Part shown: one piece after another, positions 12,872 through 25,489 of the stretch
How positions within the stretch are numbered: the first letter of the stretch is position 1
Layout of the letters: each line of letters opens with the position of its first letter
Source of the DNA: Trichoplax sp. H2
Lineage: Eukaryota > Placozoa > Uniplacotomia > Trichoplacea
Assembly: GCA_003344405.1 (NCBI GenBank)
Contig: NOWV01000032.1
Coordinates: 372,001 to 436,000, forward strand
DNA length: 64,000 nt
Direction of reading: 5' to 3'
The notes under the pieces: model-generated
Seen by the model: the letters and a program-made list of their open reading frames with translations, nothing else
Databases searched by the model: none
Told to the model about the DNA's origin: nothing
Made by a program: the position numbers and the translations under genes

Positions 12872-15192
12872 CTGGAAGAGAATATTTCAATGTTACCCGT
12901 TAGAAGACTTCCTCAGATTTTTAATGTATCTCTAGCAAAGAAATGTATCTGAGAAAATATATATCAATTTATATGGAAATACTCACATATATTTCTTGAA
13001 CGTTTTTTACAAGGATCTTCAGACGATGTAACTCGGGATCTCTTTCTAACCAGCCCCAACTGTCTGCAGATGAGAGTTAAGATATTATTCCCTTAGGTGA
13101 ATGTGAGATGACCATAATTGGTTGTAGAAACAGTAATTGAGGTATTATAGTTCCTAATTGAAAACCGCCTACACCACACAGTACTGTAAGTTAAATTAAA
13201 TTGTTTACTGTATTAAAAAAATAATATCTCGATTTTTCGTATTACTTCAGCAGAGCCCATAGTTTACCTTTTTCTTTTGCTAAATAATGTAATAATAGCA
13301 AACTACAGGAAATTTTATAAATTTTACTCCTGTAATTTCGTATCGATATAGTATTTCAAGTACGGTAACTATATGATATACAATTAATAAGTACGATGTA
13401 CAGTATTGTAAAAGGTAACCCTAGCGATAGCCATATAGGTAATAAAAAAGTGTAAAAATCCTGCATGATCTTAGCTATGATCCACACTGTACAGTACATT
13501 ACGTAAGCACAATTAAGCTTTTAACTACTGTTATTTAAATTTTTAACAGATCACAGTAAACAAATTGTTTTATCGAGTATTTAGTAAACATTTGAGATCG
13601 TGGTCATCATGGTTCGTTAGTAAACAGTAATCTCTCTAGTTTGGCCACTTGCACTAGCTTACGATAGTAAATTAAACAAATAGAACAGTAATGATAAAAA
13701 TAACATGATTACCTGGCGATTTCCTTAGTAGATTTCATCTAATATGAAAATATAAATGTTTCTTTCTTTTTATTACACTTCAAAAAGCTACTTATGAATT
13801 TCTTGCAAGGGACGTGGATTCCATAAATGCTGTACGCTGTGTTGCGCACATTTAAACCTTGGATATACCTTTCTTGCTAAATGAGAATGAAATATAACGT
13901 ACAAGTATGACATACAGACTTAAGGAGGACCAGTTAGGCCAGATTAGAAGGTCTTTAAGGTTTTATTTAGGTTTCATTAATTTAACGTAATCGGAAACTT
14001 TTTTTCGAAATAAATGTAGGTCAAGTATTTTTAATCTGTTTTGTGTACAAGGCTATTGCAGCATTTATCATACGAAATAAATGATATTGAGCAACAAAAT
14101 ATATGAGCGAACATTACCACTTTATCACAAAATGTCTCGATGTCATATCCGTTGAAAACGACTTGTTGTTCTTTAGTTTTAAAAAATTAATTTTATTATT
14201 TTAGGTTTATAAATTCAAAATACAGTACTGTACTGTACAATGTACAGTACATACCGTACAGTACAGTACAGTACAAGTTTACACTGTACACTGTACAGTG
14301 ATTTGAAATTTTGAGACCATTTCTAGGTAATCTGAAATATCGAATGAAAATCGGGTGTACAGTAGACTCTACTGTACACTACAAGTGCAGCACAGCATTT
14401 TAAAGCTGCACAATACTGTATAAGTTCTGTGAATCAGTTAGATGATAACAAAGGCAAATCAACTGTAATATTGAAGTCTCGAATATTTATTATTAACTGA
14501 AATTAAGTTACTGTACGGCAGTATACGCTTCTAAATAACACAAACTAAGTCGAATGTCCTCTGGCTACAGAGAGTTAGAACTTGAAGTGAATTTCAAACG
14601 CACATTTAAGTAACTTATTGTACTGTATATCGGTACTACAGTACGTTGGTTGCAGTAGAAGTTTCTACTTAATAGCAATGACTATTGCCAGTTTGCTAGC
14701 AAAGCTTAAAAATTAATAGGAATTCTTTCGAACGAAAGCCAATAGACTACAAAGTCGAATTTAGTTTAGGGATAATTTTATTAACGGTAAATAACAGACC
14801 TTTGTACGGTATGTACACATAAAAACTCCAAAGGATTACAATTTTGAGCAATTTTCTTTATAATATCTATCAATTAGAAATTTCAAATGGAAGGATATTG
14901 CACAATTAACCAATAGATAAAAATACTTCGGTTACCTCTAACCAAGGTTTTCACGATTTATGAACGCCTTCACAAAGCACTTGAGCATTCGTATAAACCC
15001 TACCTATTTATTCTTTCTAATATTGTGTATTAGGCAAGCCGTGTAAATTGATCCTCGTAAAGACTGGTCAATTAATAAGTGAATTTGTTTTAGATTTATT
15101 ATAATATAAGCTCTTGTAAGCCAGGTAAACAAGACTTATTCCCCGGTAACGAGAACTCGTTATTCTTAATAACAGCAAGTTTTTACTTTTAA
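12872..15192. other. ERI2 upstream / XYLT downstream spacer
   Basis: Head-to-tail intergenic region. It must hold the missing first exon and promoter of ERI2 and the 3' UTR of the xylosyltransferase. A minus-strand exon-like stretch at about 12996-13070 (see findings) and a GTAC array at 14219-14385 are the only structures I can point to. Confidence 0.5.
14219..14385. repeat. GTAC array upstream of ERI2
   Basis: Dense run of GTAC units with A/T spacers at 14221-14297, with outliers to about 14385. It includes GTACTGTACTGTAC and CTGTACACTGTACAG. It lies about 1.35 kb upstream of the first identified ERI2 exon and about 1 kb downstream of the XYLT stop. Confidence 0.85.
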
Positions 15193-18100
15193 TTAATCAA
15201 TTGCCACGACATTGCTTCTAAATTCAGTTTTATAATCTTTAATGAAAGAGCTCCACTCTGAGTCTTCACAGTTAGTTATCCCAGTACCGGCAATCAACTT
15301 TAATGAAGCATTGTTTACGTCCCGATCCTTGACTCCAACACAAAATTTATACGTTTCCCAAGATTCTGAAACTAAGGAGTCGATCCACTTCTTGTTAGAA
15401 TAAATATTATCGTAATTTAAACGATTACTTGTGTACATAACGTTTGAATTAGCTTCACCCAATCTAGGTAATTCGGCTAAATAGTCATTTCCGAGGGCTG
15501 ATGAAGTCTGCAGGCCTCGAATTGGTCTACTGTCTACAGGGAACAAAATGAACTGTAGCTCTGAAAAGATGATATTATTGATGCTTAAATAAACTTTCCA
15601 TCTTCCAGGGATGACTGGTTTCAAAATTTCTGCCTTGAAATAAGAAAATCTCCAATTGGATTCGATAGCCAAGAATCTATGATCAGCTATTTCACCGTCA
15701 GGTTTAACCCACGTTAGATTACAATGAAATTTAGGACCCAGTCTCCATCTTTGAAAAACAGTTAGCTCATCGTTTGCTGACAATATACCATAGTTGCGAA
15801 AGATTTGCTCTTTTTTATCTAAATTACTACCAACCTTTGGAAAGAGAATACAGTGCATAGAAAGTAAATTTTTCATACGTGCAATTCATATCACTGAAGA
15901 ATACGAAATGTGGCAGCTGATGCTAGCAACGATGAGTTTTACCTGCATATCATACAGACGCTCTGCGCCTTTACTTAAGGGCATAGCCCACGCTAGTTGC
16001 CTTTTTTTCATCCATACTTCTAGAATTAAATTTGTAGAAATTAAGAAAGAGACTAGCATCCCGGCAAAAGTATCGTTCTGATTAATTAGGACAAGTTCCG
16101 CAAATTCCAGTGATCGATCAATTTTCTTTTTCAATAAAGACGTCATATTACTTCTTGCTAAGCGCATGCAAGATTCAATGTAAAATTTATAACGGCTACA
16201 TTTTCCAGCAATAAATTCGCTAGCGTGGCATAAATTTTGCCAATAATGGTATCGGTTTGGTTGCCTGAGCTTCTTACCAAGTAAAAGTTCGTCAATCATG
16301 TTCAAGATCTCTTGATTTACCAGTGGTTCAAATTTTCTAGCGAAAAATACTGCCTTCGACGTATCTATTCTTGATATATCGCTGCGTCTATAATTACTTG
16401 GTGAGCATCCGCACCAATCAACAATTTTCCGATATTGACAATGACACGATAGATTAGTCTTCCAATTGATCAATCGAAGGTTATCATAAACTATTGTGCC
16501 ACAGAATTCACTATTTCGGAGAACAACGTGAAAGAATGACTCCGCTGGGAGAAGAGCATATTTATAAAATAGAATTATGTCGTTAATAAATGGATCACTG
16601 GAAGTTACTAGGTAACTACAAAACTGGTAGGATAAAATAATCCAATCACTTCCACCATAAAAATGCAAATGGGAGGGAATGCTCCTCTTACCAATTCGCC
16701 ACATACGATTATCACATTCGTAGAATAGGAAATTTAAACCTTGACGTTTGACGAACTCAGCAGTGGAAATCGACATACTGGAAATGAAGTTTTTTCCTTT
16801 TCGAAGAGACAGGTATGCGGTAAACTGATCAATTTTTTTTATTGGATAATCAGAACCGCTCAAGTTAACATAAAAATCCCATTTCCATTCCGAGAATCGT
16901 TCTAATAATAAAACGTCTTTCATACAACGTAGTAAAACATCAAGGAAGCTTGAACTACCCCACATTGGCTCAAGATTCCAAGATGTTACAGCTATGTTTC
17001 TCTCTTTTCGCGTATCAATAAAATCCCTTATTTTGTTGCACAGGTATTCACTCCTCTAAAAACGAAGGAAAGAATGAAGCTTTAAAAAAATAGGAATATG
17101 TATAAATTACTTGTTATTTGTGCATTTCATAACTTCAATCCAGTAATTTAGTTATTTAATTATTTTTATATACAGGTATGCTTACAATAATACTGTTATG
17201 GTTGTAACGCACATTAGCCTCATAATATCAACAAATGCAACCATATTTGATGCTTTAAATCGTGACTGACAATAGTTAATGGATAATAAAGGTTAAGGTG
17301 CTTAACTAGCATTTTCTTTTAGTAGTCTCTGGCATGAATAAGGTAACGTCTAGTAAAGTCACTAATCTCATTTAGTAGTAGTACAAAAAGTAAGTATTCG
17401 TATGTTCTAATAATAATAACTGTGATGGCAAAACACATTGCTGTACACGGTTATCATACCTTCTCATCTGAGTTGTTATGCTACGATCAGATTAATTATT
17501 TCATTTTAATCACTTGATTAATTTAATTATTGCTACTGCAGCACAGCACTCCTCTTACCTTGTCAGTATGTATGTAGTAATAATGATTCTTGTTGTAGAT
17601 AGCGGTTAATAAACGCTTAAACTGTCGAAAATCACGTCCATGGACAATAATTATAAACAGGATTTTAGCCGGTGCATAATCCTAAAATAATCAAGCGTGA
17701 TTCAGTACAGGAGAATATTATAAGTTTTCTTTCATATTTCATAGAACCGCGAATAGCAGTAATAGCATTATCATGTGTTAAGAAGGTACAGAAAGTACGT
17801 AAATAAATTATTTTAACGAAAATATATCGCATCTGTAGGGGAATAATGATACTATAAGATACGAATGTATAACATTAAGTAGTCTAACTCAATTAAGAAA
17901 TTTTCTGTCACAAAAAGCACGATATAATTTCATGAAAGGTAGAAAATTGTATTAATTCATAATGAACGACATATTATTAAACGTTTTATAGCAGAATTAT
18001 TTTAAAAAACATCTTTTCGTTAATTTAAAATGTTTACGTAAAATCAAACATAAAATATAACAATACACTGTAAAAATAATTACGAGTAGTAAGGTACAAA

Positions 18101-18827
18101 AGTTAAGCCGTTTACTGGTACTGTACTGTACACTGTACAGCGATAGCTATAATATGACCTGATCAGTAGATGATTGTTCATCGCTAGATCTTGGATTACA
18201 AGGTTTAGAAGGCAAGGATACATTGTATAACATCCTGATTTTTGCTAAACACGCCGTCTGCAGTATGCCAATTTTACAATTCAAACTTCCAGCTCGTCTA
18301 TAGGCGCTTAATGTTAACTCGTCTTCAATGCGACAGACTGATCCATAGGAACTTTCAATTAAGATTTTACTTTTGGTAACCAAGCTTCCATTGCATCGAT
18401 TCTCAATAAGAATGCTATTATTATAAACTTGTACAATTTCGCACTCTAATTCCAGATCACGAATATCCATATTCTATCGATCAATTATAAGTACAGATAG
18501 ATACATCAGCATCTCAACAACAAATGTAGTATTGTCCTATGTCTAGGGCTGACATAATAATACAGCCACTGAAAACAGTCAACATTTTATGGCGAATATT
18601 GTTGTGTATTAAACATGAAGAATGAGTGAGTGTGAGTGCTGTCTCTTGTTTACCTCCTCGAACCCGATATTTGTGGTACGAACCTTTTCATGATCTTGAG
18701 ATCTCGGATTAGCGCAGTCGTCCAATGATGGAGAAAGATTATAAAAAAGAAATTGAAGGGATAAACTTGCCAATATTAAGCCAAAAAGTAACTTGCAACG
18801 GATTCGAGGCATGACGTAAAGTTGCAT
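15193..18827 (-). CDS. Peptide O-xylosyltransferase
   Basis: Golgi type II enzyme that starts glycosaminoglycan chains by adding xylose to serine of proteoglycan cores. Five exons in coding order, 18827-18654, 18473-18159, 17681-17559, 17055-15943, 15834-15193; all phase 0, 788 aa (human XYLT2 about 865). Exon 1 encodes a short basic cytosolic tail and a signal anchor (KLLFGLILASLSLQFLFYNL). Exon 2 matches the Cys-rich stem (CRIEDELTLSAYRRAGSLNC). Exon 3 begins the catalytic core (FIIIVHGRDFRQFKRLL, IHTDK). Exon 4 has DFYVNLSGSDYPIKK, ECDNRMWRIGKR, YGGSDWIIL, LLPAESFFHVVLRN, CQYRKIVDWCGCSP and FFARKFEPLVNQE. Exon 5 is the XYLT-specific C-terminal domain, starting VGSNLDKKEQIFRNYG. An alternative start is the second Met at 18809. 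It probably predates the XYLT1/XYLT2 split, so I give no number. Confidence 0.95.
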
Positions 18828-19404
18828 CTGAGATTCATAAATAAATTTAGGAACAAGTAGTACTGCTACATTTTTAATTAATTTTATTTTAATGTACAGT
18901 ACTACATCTTCAGTTTCTAATTTTGCCGTAGTTAAAAAGTGTTATAGGTGCATAATAATACTATTATTATATAAATTAATTGATTAGATTTGCTTAAAAG
19001 AATTAAAACTTGAATTTTTCCCAATTTTAAGTGCAGCACTCCCCTTTGAAATGCCGTTTTTCTACACTATCATACACAAGTACTGTACAGTGTACAGTAC
19101 TGTACAGATTTTGTATTTATTTATTTATTTTACTGTACTGTACACTGTACAGTAGTACTGTATAGTACTGTACTGTACGTACACACTACAGTACTGTACA
19201 GTACTGTACAGCACTAGCAGTTCTGGGCAGAGCGGCAAGCAATGATATTGTTAATAATAGTACTGTACTGTACAGTACAGCATTACTGAAGGCAGTACAA
19301 CTGATATACCGTATACTATAAGTGGTGTGGATATGTGAATTAATTTTTATTATTTCGATAGATGTTTTGAATCGTACTAGGCTTGAAAGAGATTTATTTT
19401 TGAC
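18828..19404. promoter_or_regulatory. Bidirectional promoter region XYLT/NARS2
   Basis: Only 577 bp separate the start codons of two divergent genes. About a third of it is GTAC array. I see no convincing TATA box in fixed relation to either start. Confidence 0.7.
19079..19290. repeat. GTAC array between XYLT and NARS2
   Basis: Dense palindromic array, with units such as GTACTGTACAGTGTACAGTA and several alternating A/T spacers, interrupted by short unique sequence at about 19108-19130 and 19217-19258. Confidence 0.9.
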
Positions 19405-22365
19405 ATGAATCTTATACGGGCTCAATGTATTATATCTCCTTTTAATCGTTGTATGAACAATAAAACCGTTCTAATGTGGTATAAACATGTTCGTGCATAT
19501 GTAACATGTACTATTAAAGAGATCATGCTAGGAGAAATTGCTCGAAAACGAGAGAGGATTACGATTAAGGTTTGGTATTCGCATTAAATGCGTTGAATAC
19601 AATAAACATAAATAATTATATTACAGTTATTTCTGTTATGAAATTTTATTTGTATTTAAGATATACTGACTGTAGTGTGATTTCGAGGTATTTATCTCCA
19701 GGGACTTCTCTTCCTGTCATCTCCTGTACTTAAGCCCCTAACCATAACCTTGAATCTTACTTATTGTTAATATAATAAAATTACAATACTGTACTATGAT
19801 TCTTCCTACCGCTGCTAGGGATGGGTGCGATTATGTCGATCTCAAAAGAACGTAATTTTTTTAAATGTAAGTGATGGCTCTTGCGCGAGTAAGCTACAGG
19901 TGGTTCTTCCCGCTTCCGCTTGCACGAAGTAAGTTAGCCATATTTCGGGAATGTTAGTTTCTACTTTCTACTTTACATATTCCAATACCGTTTAAGAAAA
20001 TCCAAGGAATGGGTGAATAATGATGATAAATAATAGCTAAAGGATCGCTGCTTCTATTTCAATAGGCCGCCTACAATTGGAAGCTCTGTAGAAGCATGTG
20101 GAGAACTAGTGGAAAGTAGCCACAAGGGTCAACTTTACGAATTACAAGCCGATACAATTACTGTATTAGGAGATATGTTAGATTCTAACGTGAGTACTGT
20201 ATACTTTAGAACACGAGCTCTGACAAGCGGGTGACATAACATATTACAGTATTAGTAAATTTGGATCGCGAAATCACAGATATATCTGAATTTATGCTTT
20301 TACGATGCATACAGTTTCCGTTTGTTCCTGGAAGACGCTATAGCCTAGAGTACTTGAGAAAATTTCCACATTTACGAGCAAGAACTAATGTTTTCCAAGC
20401 ACTCTTGAGAATAAGAAGTCAAGCTTGCATGCAACTTCATAAATACTTTCAGGTCTAGTTATATTCAAATAATGTTGGATACGGTCAATTGTCAATGGTT
20501 TTTTATGGCTTTATCTTTTTGAGGCAATGCTTGTAGTATAAGTATAAACCCTAAAGAAAATAAATTTATGAGTGTAAACTTAATTGAATTAAGTAAGAAG
20601 GATCTGCTATATGCATACAGTAATAATAATGTTCGGTATTTCATTGTTTATATTTAGGATTACTATTATACATTTATTCACTCTCCAATTATAACTTCCA
20701 GTGACTGCGAAGGTGCCGGAGATTTGTTCACTGTCACAGTATGATCATATTATATTATATTCTACACCTTTTTTCTATCATTGTATTAATTGTATTTAGA
20801 TTCGCTATTCATAGATTATATTAATAACCTAATTTAGCCTAAAAATAAGGAAAACACTGACAGAACAGATGATCAGCGAATTAATGACTTTTTCAATAGT
20901 CCAAGCTTTTTAACAGTATCAGGGCAGCTTCATGCTGAAGCTCTTATGAGGTTTTACTTTACTCATAAATGGTATTGATCAGTAAAAGTAGAATTACAAT
21001 AGTATTGACCATTTTTGCTTTGTATTTCAGTTCACTATCACATGTATATACCTTTGGTCCGGCTTTCAGGGCTGAAAAATCTCATACACGCCACCACTTA
21101 GCAGAATTTTACATGATCGAAGCTGAATCTACTAGATTCGATAATATGGAAATACTAATCAGTGTGAGTGATCATATGCACCATACTATATATACTCATC
21201 CATACATATATATTCTTTTATGCTACTACGAAGTATCGTTTCTTATATCGGTAATAAAAATTTGTGCGCTACTTAGAGTACAGAACACTTCGTTAAAGAA
21301 ACTATAAAAAAGTTATTGGTGATATGCCAGGATGACCTAAGCTTATTTGATGGATTTGTTCCTCCAAATCATAAGGTTACATTAAAGATAATATATATTA
21401 AATAATACAGCATATCTTGATTTGGGAGACATCTCATTCGAGATTAACACAGACTTTTCATTGGTATATACTTCACAGTCATTGATACTTACTTTCATTT
21501 ATAGATAGCCTTGGATGACTTCCTAAATTTCTCATGTACCAGGTGAAGTTAATGCTCTTAGTAAATTCACGCAGGTATTTCCACCCATCTAATATGTTGT
21601 TATAATGTTTAGAATGACTTATAAGGACGCAATAAGTGCTTTGGAAGCCACCAGCAAAAAGTTTACCACATATCCTAAGGTGGATTAAATAGAATTTGTT
21701 ATGGCTTTGCTCTTTCAATTTTTTATGCTTATGTACATATTTCTATATATCTATTTAGTGGGGCGAAGAATTACAGAGTGATCATGAAAATTATTTGATT
21801 CAAATGAGCGGAAATAAAGGACTTTTTATAACAGATTTTCCTGCTAAATTAAGGCCTTTCTACTGTAGAAAAAATGATGATGACAAAACAGTTAGTGATT
21901 ATCGGTCCTAATTATTAGATCTAATTAACTTATTTAGATTAAGCTGTATTACCACGTTTATTTTAAATAAAGCTAAGTGACTGTACTGGGCTAAATTTAT
22001 ATTAGGTTGCAGCTTTTGACTTTTTAGTGCCTACTATTGGAGAACTAATAGGCGGAAGCCTTCGTGAAGAAAGATTTGATTTATTATTAAACAACATGAA
22101 AACCTTTAATATATCGCAGGAATCCTATTCCTGGTACAATGGATGTCATATTTACTAACCTAAGAGCTAGCCTTCCTTAATGAAGGTATTTATTTAATTA
22201 TATTTATAATTGGTCGCTAGGTATATTGACTTAAGAAGATATGGTACTATCCGTCACGGCGGCTTTGGAATGGGGTTTGAACGATTCCTACAGTTTATCT
22301 TAGGCCTTGCAAATATCCGCGATGTCATGCCATTTCCTAGATATTCTGGATCGTGTAAATTATAA
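19405..22365 (+). CDS. NARS2: Mitochondrial asparaginyl-tRNA synthetase
   Basis: Class II synthetase charging mitochondrial tRNA-Asn. Thirteen exons: 19405-19569, 19819-19928, 20066-20189, 20315-20452, 20658-20738, 20838-20950, 21031-21163, 21277-21375, 21505-21542, 21613-21679, 21759-21890, 22006-22133, 22221-22365. The sum is 490 aa (human 477). N-terminal OB fold: [27 protein letters not shown]. Then [40 protein letters not shown]. Motif 2 is [20 protein letters not shown]; later [10 protein letters not shown]; motif 3 is [16 protein letters not shown]; the end is VMPFPRYSG. The Met at 19405 starts a plausible targeting peptide. The short exons at 21277 and 21505 cover a poorly conserved insert, so their acceptors are less certain. 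Confidence 0.96.
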
Positions 22366-23105
22366 AAGAGCTAAATTACAGTTTACGTATGCATTTGCAA
22401 TAACTCATTTTGCGAAACCTAAATATTCATATTTAGTTTAAAATCTGAAAGCTGCTAGTATTTAAGACTATGCGTATTGTCCTAATGTCATAGTGAAGTT
22501 TGGAACGTCAACGGTAAATTGCACAATGAATTGATAGAAAGATCTACTATTAATGAATATAATTAACTTTTGGACCGGCAGATACATTGTTTACTCTTTT
22601 GATATGTACTACTGCATGTTTCAAAAAAGAAACACAGCTTTGTTGCATAACTTAAATTGCACATTTCTGTTTGCTGATGTATCTGAAACAAATTAAGTAG
22701 TGCGCGAGTAAACGTGAAGATTTACATATATGAAGATATACTCATATCTTTGCTATTGGTATGATGAATAATTAAGTTTTGACTTTTAAAATATCAATAG
22801 TACACTTGATCAACATCATCCAAAAAAGATTCTAAGTTTCTAGGATAAGGTTTAGTTTTTATTGAACCAATAAAATAACTGTATAATCATACTTGGGTTG
22901 AAATGTAGTGGCTAATAAGACCTTTGAAATAATTGCTGAATTGCACATGGACATGCATATTACAGGCAGTTATTTAAATACTATGGTACTAGCAGGAAAC
23001 TCATGTTTTTATGAAATGTAGAAAAGAGCAATATTTCAGATATGTCTTTTATATCAGAATATTATTAAAAATATTTAATTGTAAATTCATGAGCATGTGA
23101 TTAAT
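22366..23105. other. Tail-to-tail intergenic region NARS2/TOMM22
   Basis: About 740 bp between two stop codons. There is no coding signal and no GTAC array. Confidence 0.6.
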
Positions 23106-24217
23106 CTATGACTTTGGTTGCGGTCCAGGCATTGACGGTAGCACCCCCAACCCTTGAGTGCTCGGCCCATAACCAGAAGCGGCTGCATTCGGACCTAAGA
23201 GGATCTGTGATCAAAATAATGTAAATGCTTAATTCCAACAAAAACTTTTAGAGCTGGAGGAAAATTAAGCAAGAACCAAACAGTAAAGACGATTGTCTAA
23301 TTCACCTGTCTTTGTTGCTGTAGCTGCTGTTCTTCTACAGTAACACGTTCAATTTCTAACATTACGGGCAAAACAAGCATCATGAATGAAGTACTGGTAA
23401 TCCATATCGCTTTAGATGTGAACCATATTACATTTTTTCCACCTCGCATTGAAAATGTCGCTATTACACTAATAGAATTTTGTACAATTTCTGGAAACAT
23501 ATCAGTTAATCCCCACAATCGTTCACCGATAGTTTCTTCTATGAATTCATCCTCTTCCTTTAGGGATTTAATAAAAGAATTTCAGAAAGTAATAGAGCAC
23601 ATAATGTGTCAACAATATTGCGAGTGAATAGTCACGTTAATGTTAATAATATGTTAAAATAACAGACAGAATAGTTAGAATTATCGTATCGTCAAGGTAT
23701 CGTGCAATGATTTTATGAAGTTTCTACACAAATTTGAGTGTGAACAGTCTGTAAATTCAAGATCGTAAAATAGGCTACTCATGCAGAAAATACCTAGTAA
23801 ATTAAAGTAAGAAAGCGAAAATCAATAATTTGCAATTAATCATATACATCGAAATATACGGTGTTTCAACGCTAGATAAACTGCATGTGTATTTTAGAGA
23901 GATTTGACCTATCTACTATAGCACTATAAATCATCGCAACTCGTCGTTCTGCTGACTCTTGAACGACACGAGACAGCAAGGAATCTCGTAGGATTGAATA
24001 TTGTAATACGCGTAGCCTAATTAAAATCGATTTGCGTCATAACAGAATCGGTAAAGATGCAGAGTATTAACGAATTATATTAAATATTATACATGTGCTG
24101 TGCTTACTATTGTTTTATCCCTTATAATAAATAAACCGAACATGTAAATCTGCGCCTCACCTCAGTTATCGAGTGATTTTGATCATCGGTTTCTGATTCA
24201 CTAATAAAGCTCACCAT
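23106..24217 (-). CDS. TOMM22: Mitochondrial import receptor subunit TOM22
   Basis: Central receptor of the outer-membrane TOM complex. Exons in coding order: 24217-24161, 23557-23306, 23204-23106; all phase 0, 135 aa (human 142). Exon 1 gives an acidic N terminus (MVSFISESETDDQN), which in the family binds presequences. Exon 2 has EEDEFIEETIGERLWGLTDM, then the single tail anchor (IWITSTSFMMLVLPVML) and a Glu/Gln-rich intermembrane segment. Exon 3 ends the protein with LLGPNAAASGYG and a Gly/Pro tail. A second, near-identical copy of exon 1 lies at 24818-24762, beyond the assembly gap. It shares NAA60's promoter region. Confidence 0.96.
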
Positions 24218-24735
24218 CTTGTCATTAGTCCTTACACCGAACGTGCTGCGATCAACTTGGGACGGTAGCTACGTACTTTGGAGTGCAGCTGTAATGTCAG
24301 CCCCGCGTTAAATGTACAGTACAGTACATATGTACAGTACAGTACATACAGTATGTACCGTACGTACTGTACAGTACAGTACAGTACAGTACAGTGTACT
24401 GTAGTGGCAAAAGACTAAAAGAACTGTACAGTACAGTACTGTACTGTACAAGTGCACATGGGCCACTACTGTAGAAGTGAGCAGAGACCATACTGTACTG
24501 TACTGTACTGTACTGTATGGAAAAGAAGAACTGTACTGTACAGTACCGCAGACTTTCCTGTATTGTACTGTACTGTACTGTACTGTACAGTACAATAAGT
24601 GTACAGTGCAGTACAGCACATCGTTATAACCACCTTCAATTGAAATACAACGTTAAGTCGGTGATACCATACTAAAGTACTAAAAGGAAGAAATTATTAA
24701 ATCGTAAATCATAAAAATACTGTTTCCTCTGTCCA
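24155..24735. repeat. Left copy of a block repeated across the gap
   Basis: Holds TOMM22 exon 1, its 5' flank and a GTAC array, and ends exactly where the run of N begins. It matches 24756-25354 almost perfectly outside the array; inside the array the unit number and order differ. Confidence 0.95.
24313..24618. repeat. GTAC array, TOMM22/NAA60 region, left copy
   Basis: Dense array including eleven-or-so consecutive units around 24365-24395 and 24490-24590, with unique islands such as the GCAAAAGACTAAAAGAAC stretch. Confidence 0.9.
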
Positions 24736-24755
24736 NNNNNNNNNNNNNNNNNNNN
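24736..24755. other. Assembly gap (20 N)
   Basis: Twenty undetermined bases. The true distance is unknown. The flanks are copies of the same block, which points to an unmerged overlap instead of missing sequence. Confidence 0.98.
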
Positions 24756-25354
24756 CCTCACCTCAGTTATCGAGTGATTTTGATCATCGGTTTCTGATTC
24801 ACTAATAAAGCTCACCATCTTGTCATTAGTCCTTACACCGAACGTGCTGCGATCAACTTGGGACGGTAGCTACGTACTTTGGAGTGCAGCTGTAATGTCA
24901 GCCCCGCGTTAAATGTACAGTACATATGTACAGTACATACAGTATAGTACAGTACAGTGTACTGTAGTGGCAAAAGACTAAAAGAACTGTACAGTACACA
25001 GTGTACTGTACAAGTGCACATGGGCCACTACTGTAGAAGTGAGCAGAGACCATACTGTACTGTACAGTGCTCAGTACAGTGTACAGAGGATCTCTAGTGT
25101 ACTGTACAGTATGGAAAAGAAGAACTGTACTGTACTGTACAGTGTACAGTACCGCAGACTTTCCTGTACTGTACTGTACTGTACTGCGACTTTACTGTAC
25201 ACTGTACAGTACAATAAGTGTACAGTACAGTACAGCACATCGTTCTAACCACCTTCAATTGAAATACAACGTTAAGTCGGTGATACCATACTAAAGTACT
25301 AAAAGGAAGAAATTATTAAATCGTAAATCATAAAAATACTGTTTCCTCTGTCCA
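24756..25354. repeat. Right copy of the gap-flanking block
   Basis: Starts directly after the N run with the same bases as 24155 and ends with the sequence found just before the gap. It includes a complete second copy of TOMM22 exon 1 on the minus strand (24818-24762), with intact ATG and donor, and a GTAC array at about 24914-25237. That array differs in length from the left copy. Confidence 0.95.
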
Positions 25355-25489
25355 TGTCCAATCTCCATTTTACTCGCTACGTCTCCATACGTAGATGGAC
25401 AAATGAGTGCAACTGATTGAATAAGTGAAAATGCATGGACAATTGTTAAATAGCTATATTTATGTGTTGCGAAAGCATTTATTGATCTG

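Noticed and set aside
15835-15876. An ATG-initiated second gene at 15876 on the minus strand
   Set aside because: It is intron read-through into the last xylosyltransferase exon. A CCAAAG acceptor at 15835 joins the two frames in phase.
24762-24818. A second TOMM22 gene copy
   Set aside because: Only exon 1 is repeated, within a block that abuts the N run; an assembly overlap is simpler.
24297-25294. Overlapping small open frames rich in Tyr, Cys, Thr, Val and Ser
   Set aside because: They are translations of the GTAC array, which has no stops in any frame. The same applies at 33044-33412, 46700-46885 and 57585-58124.
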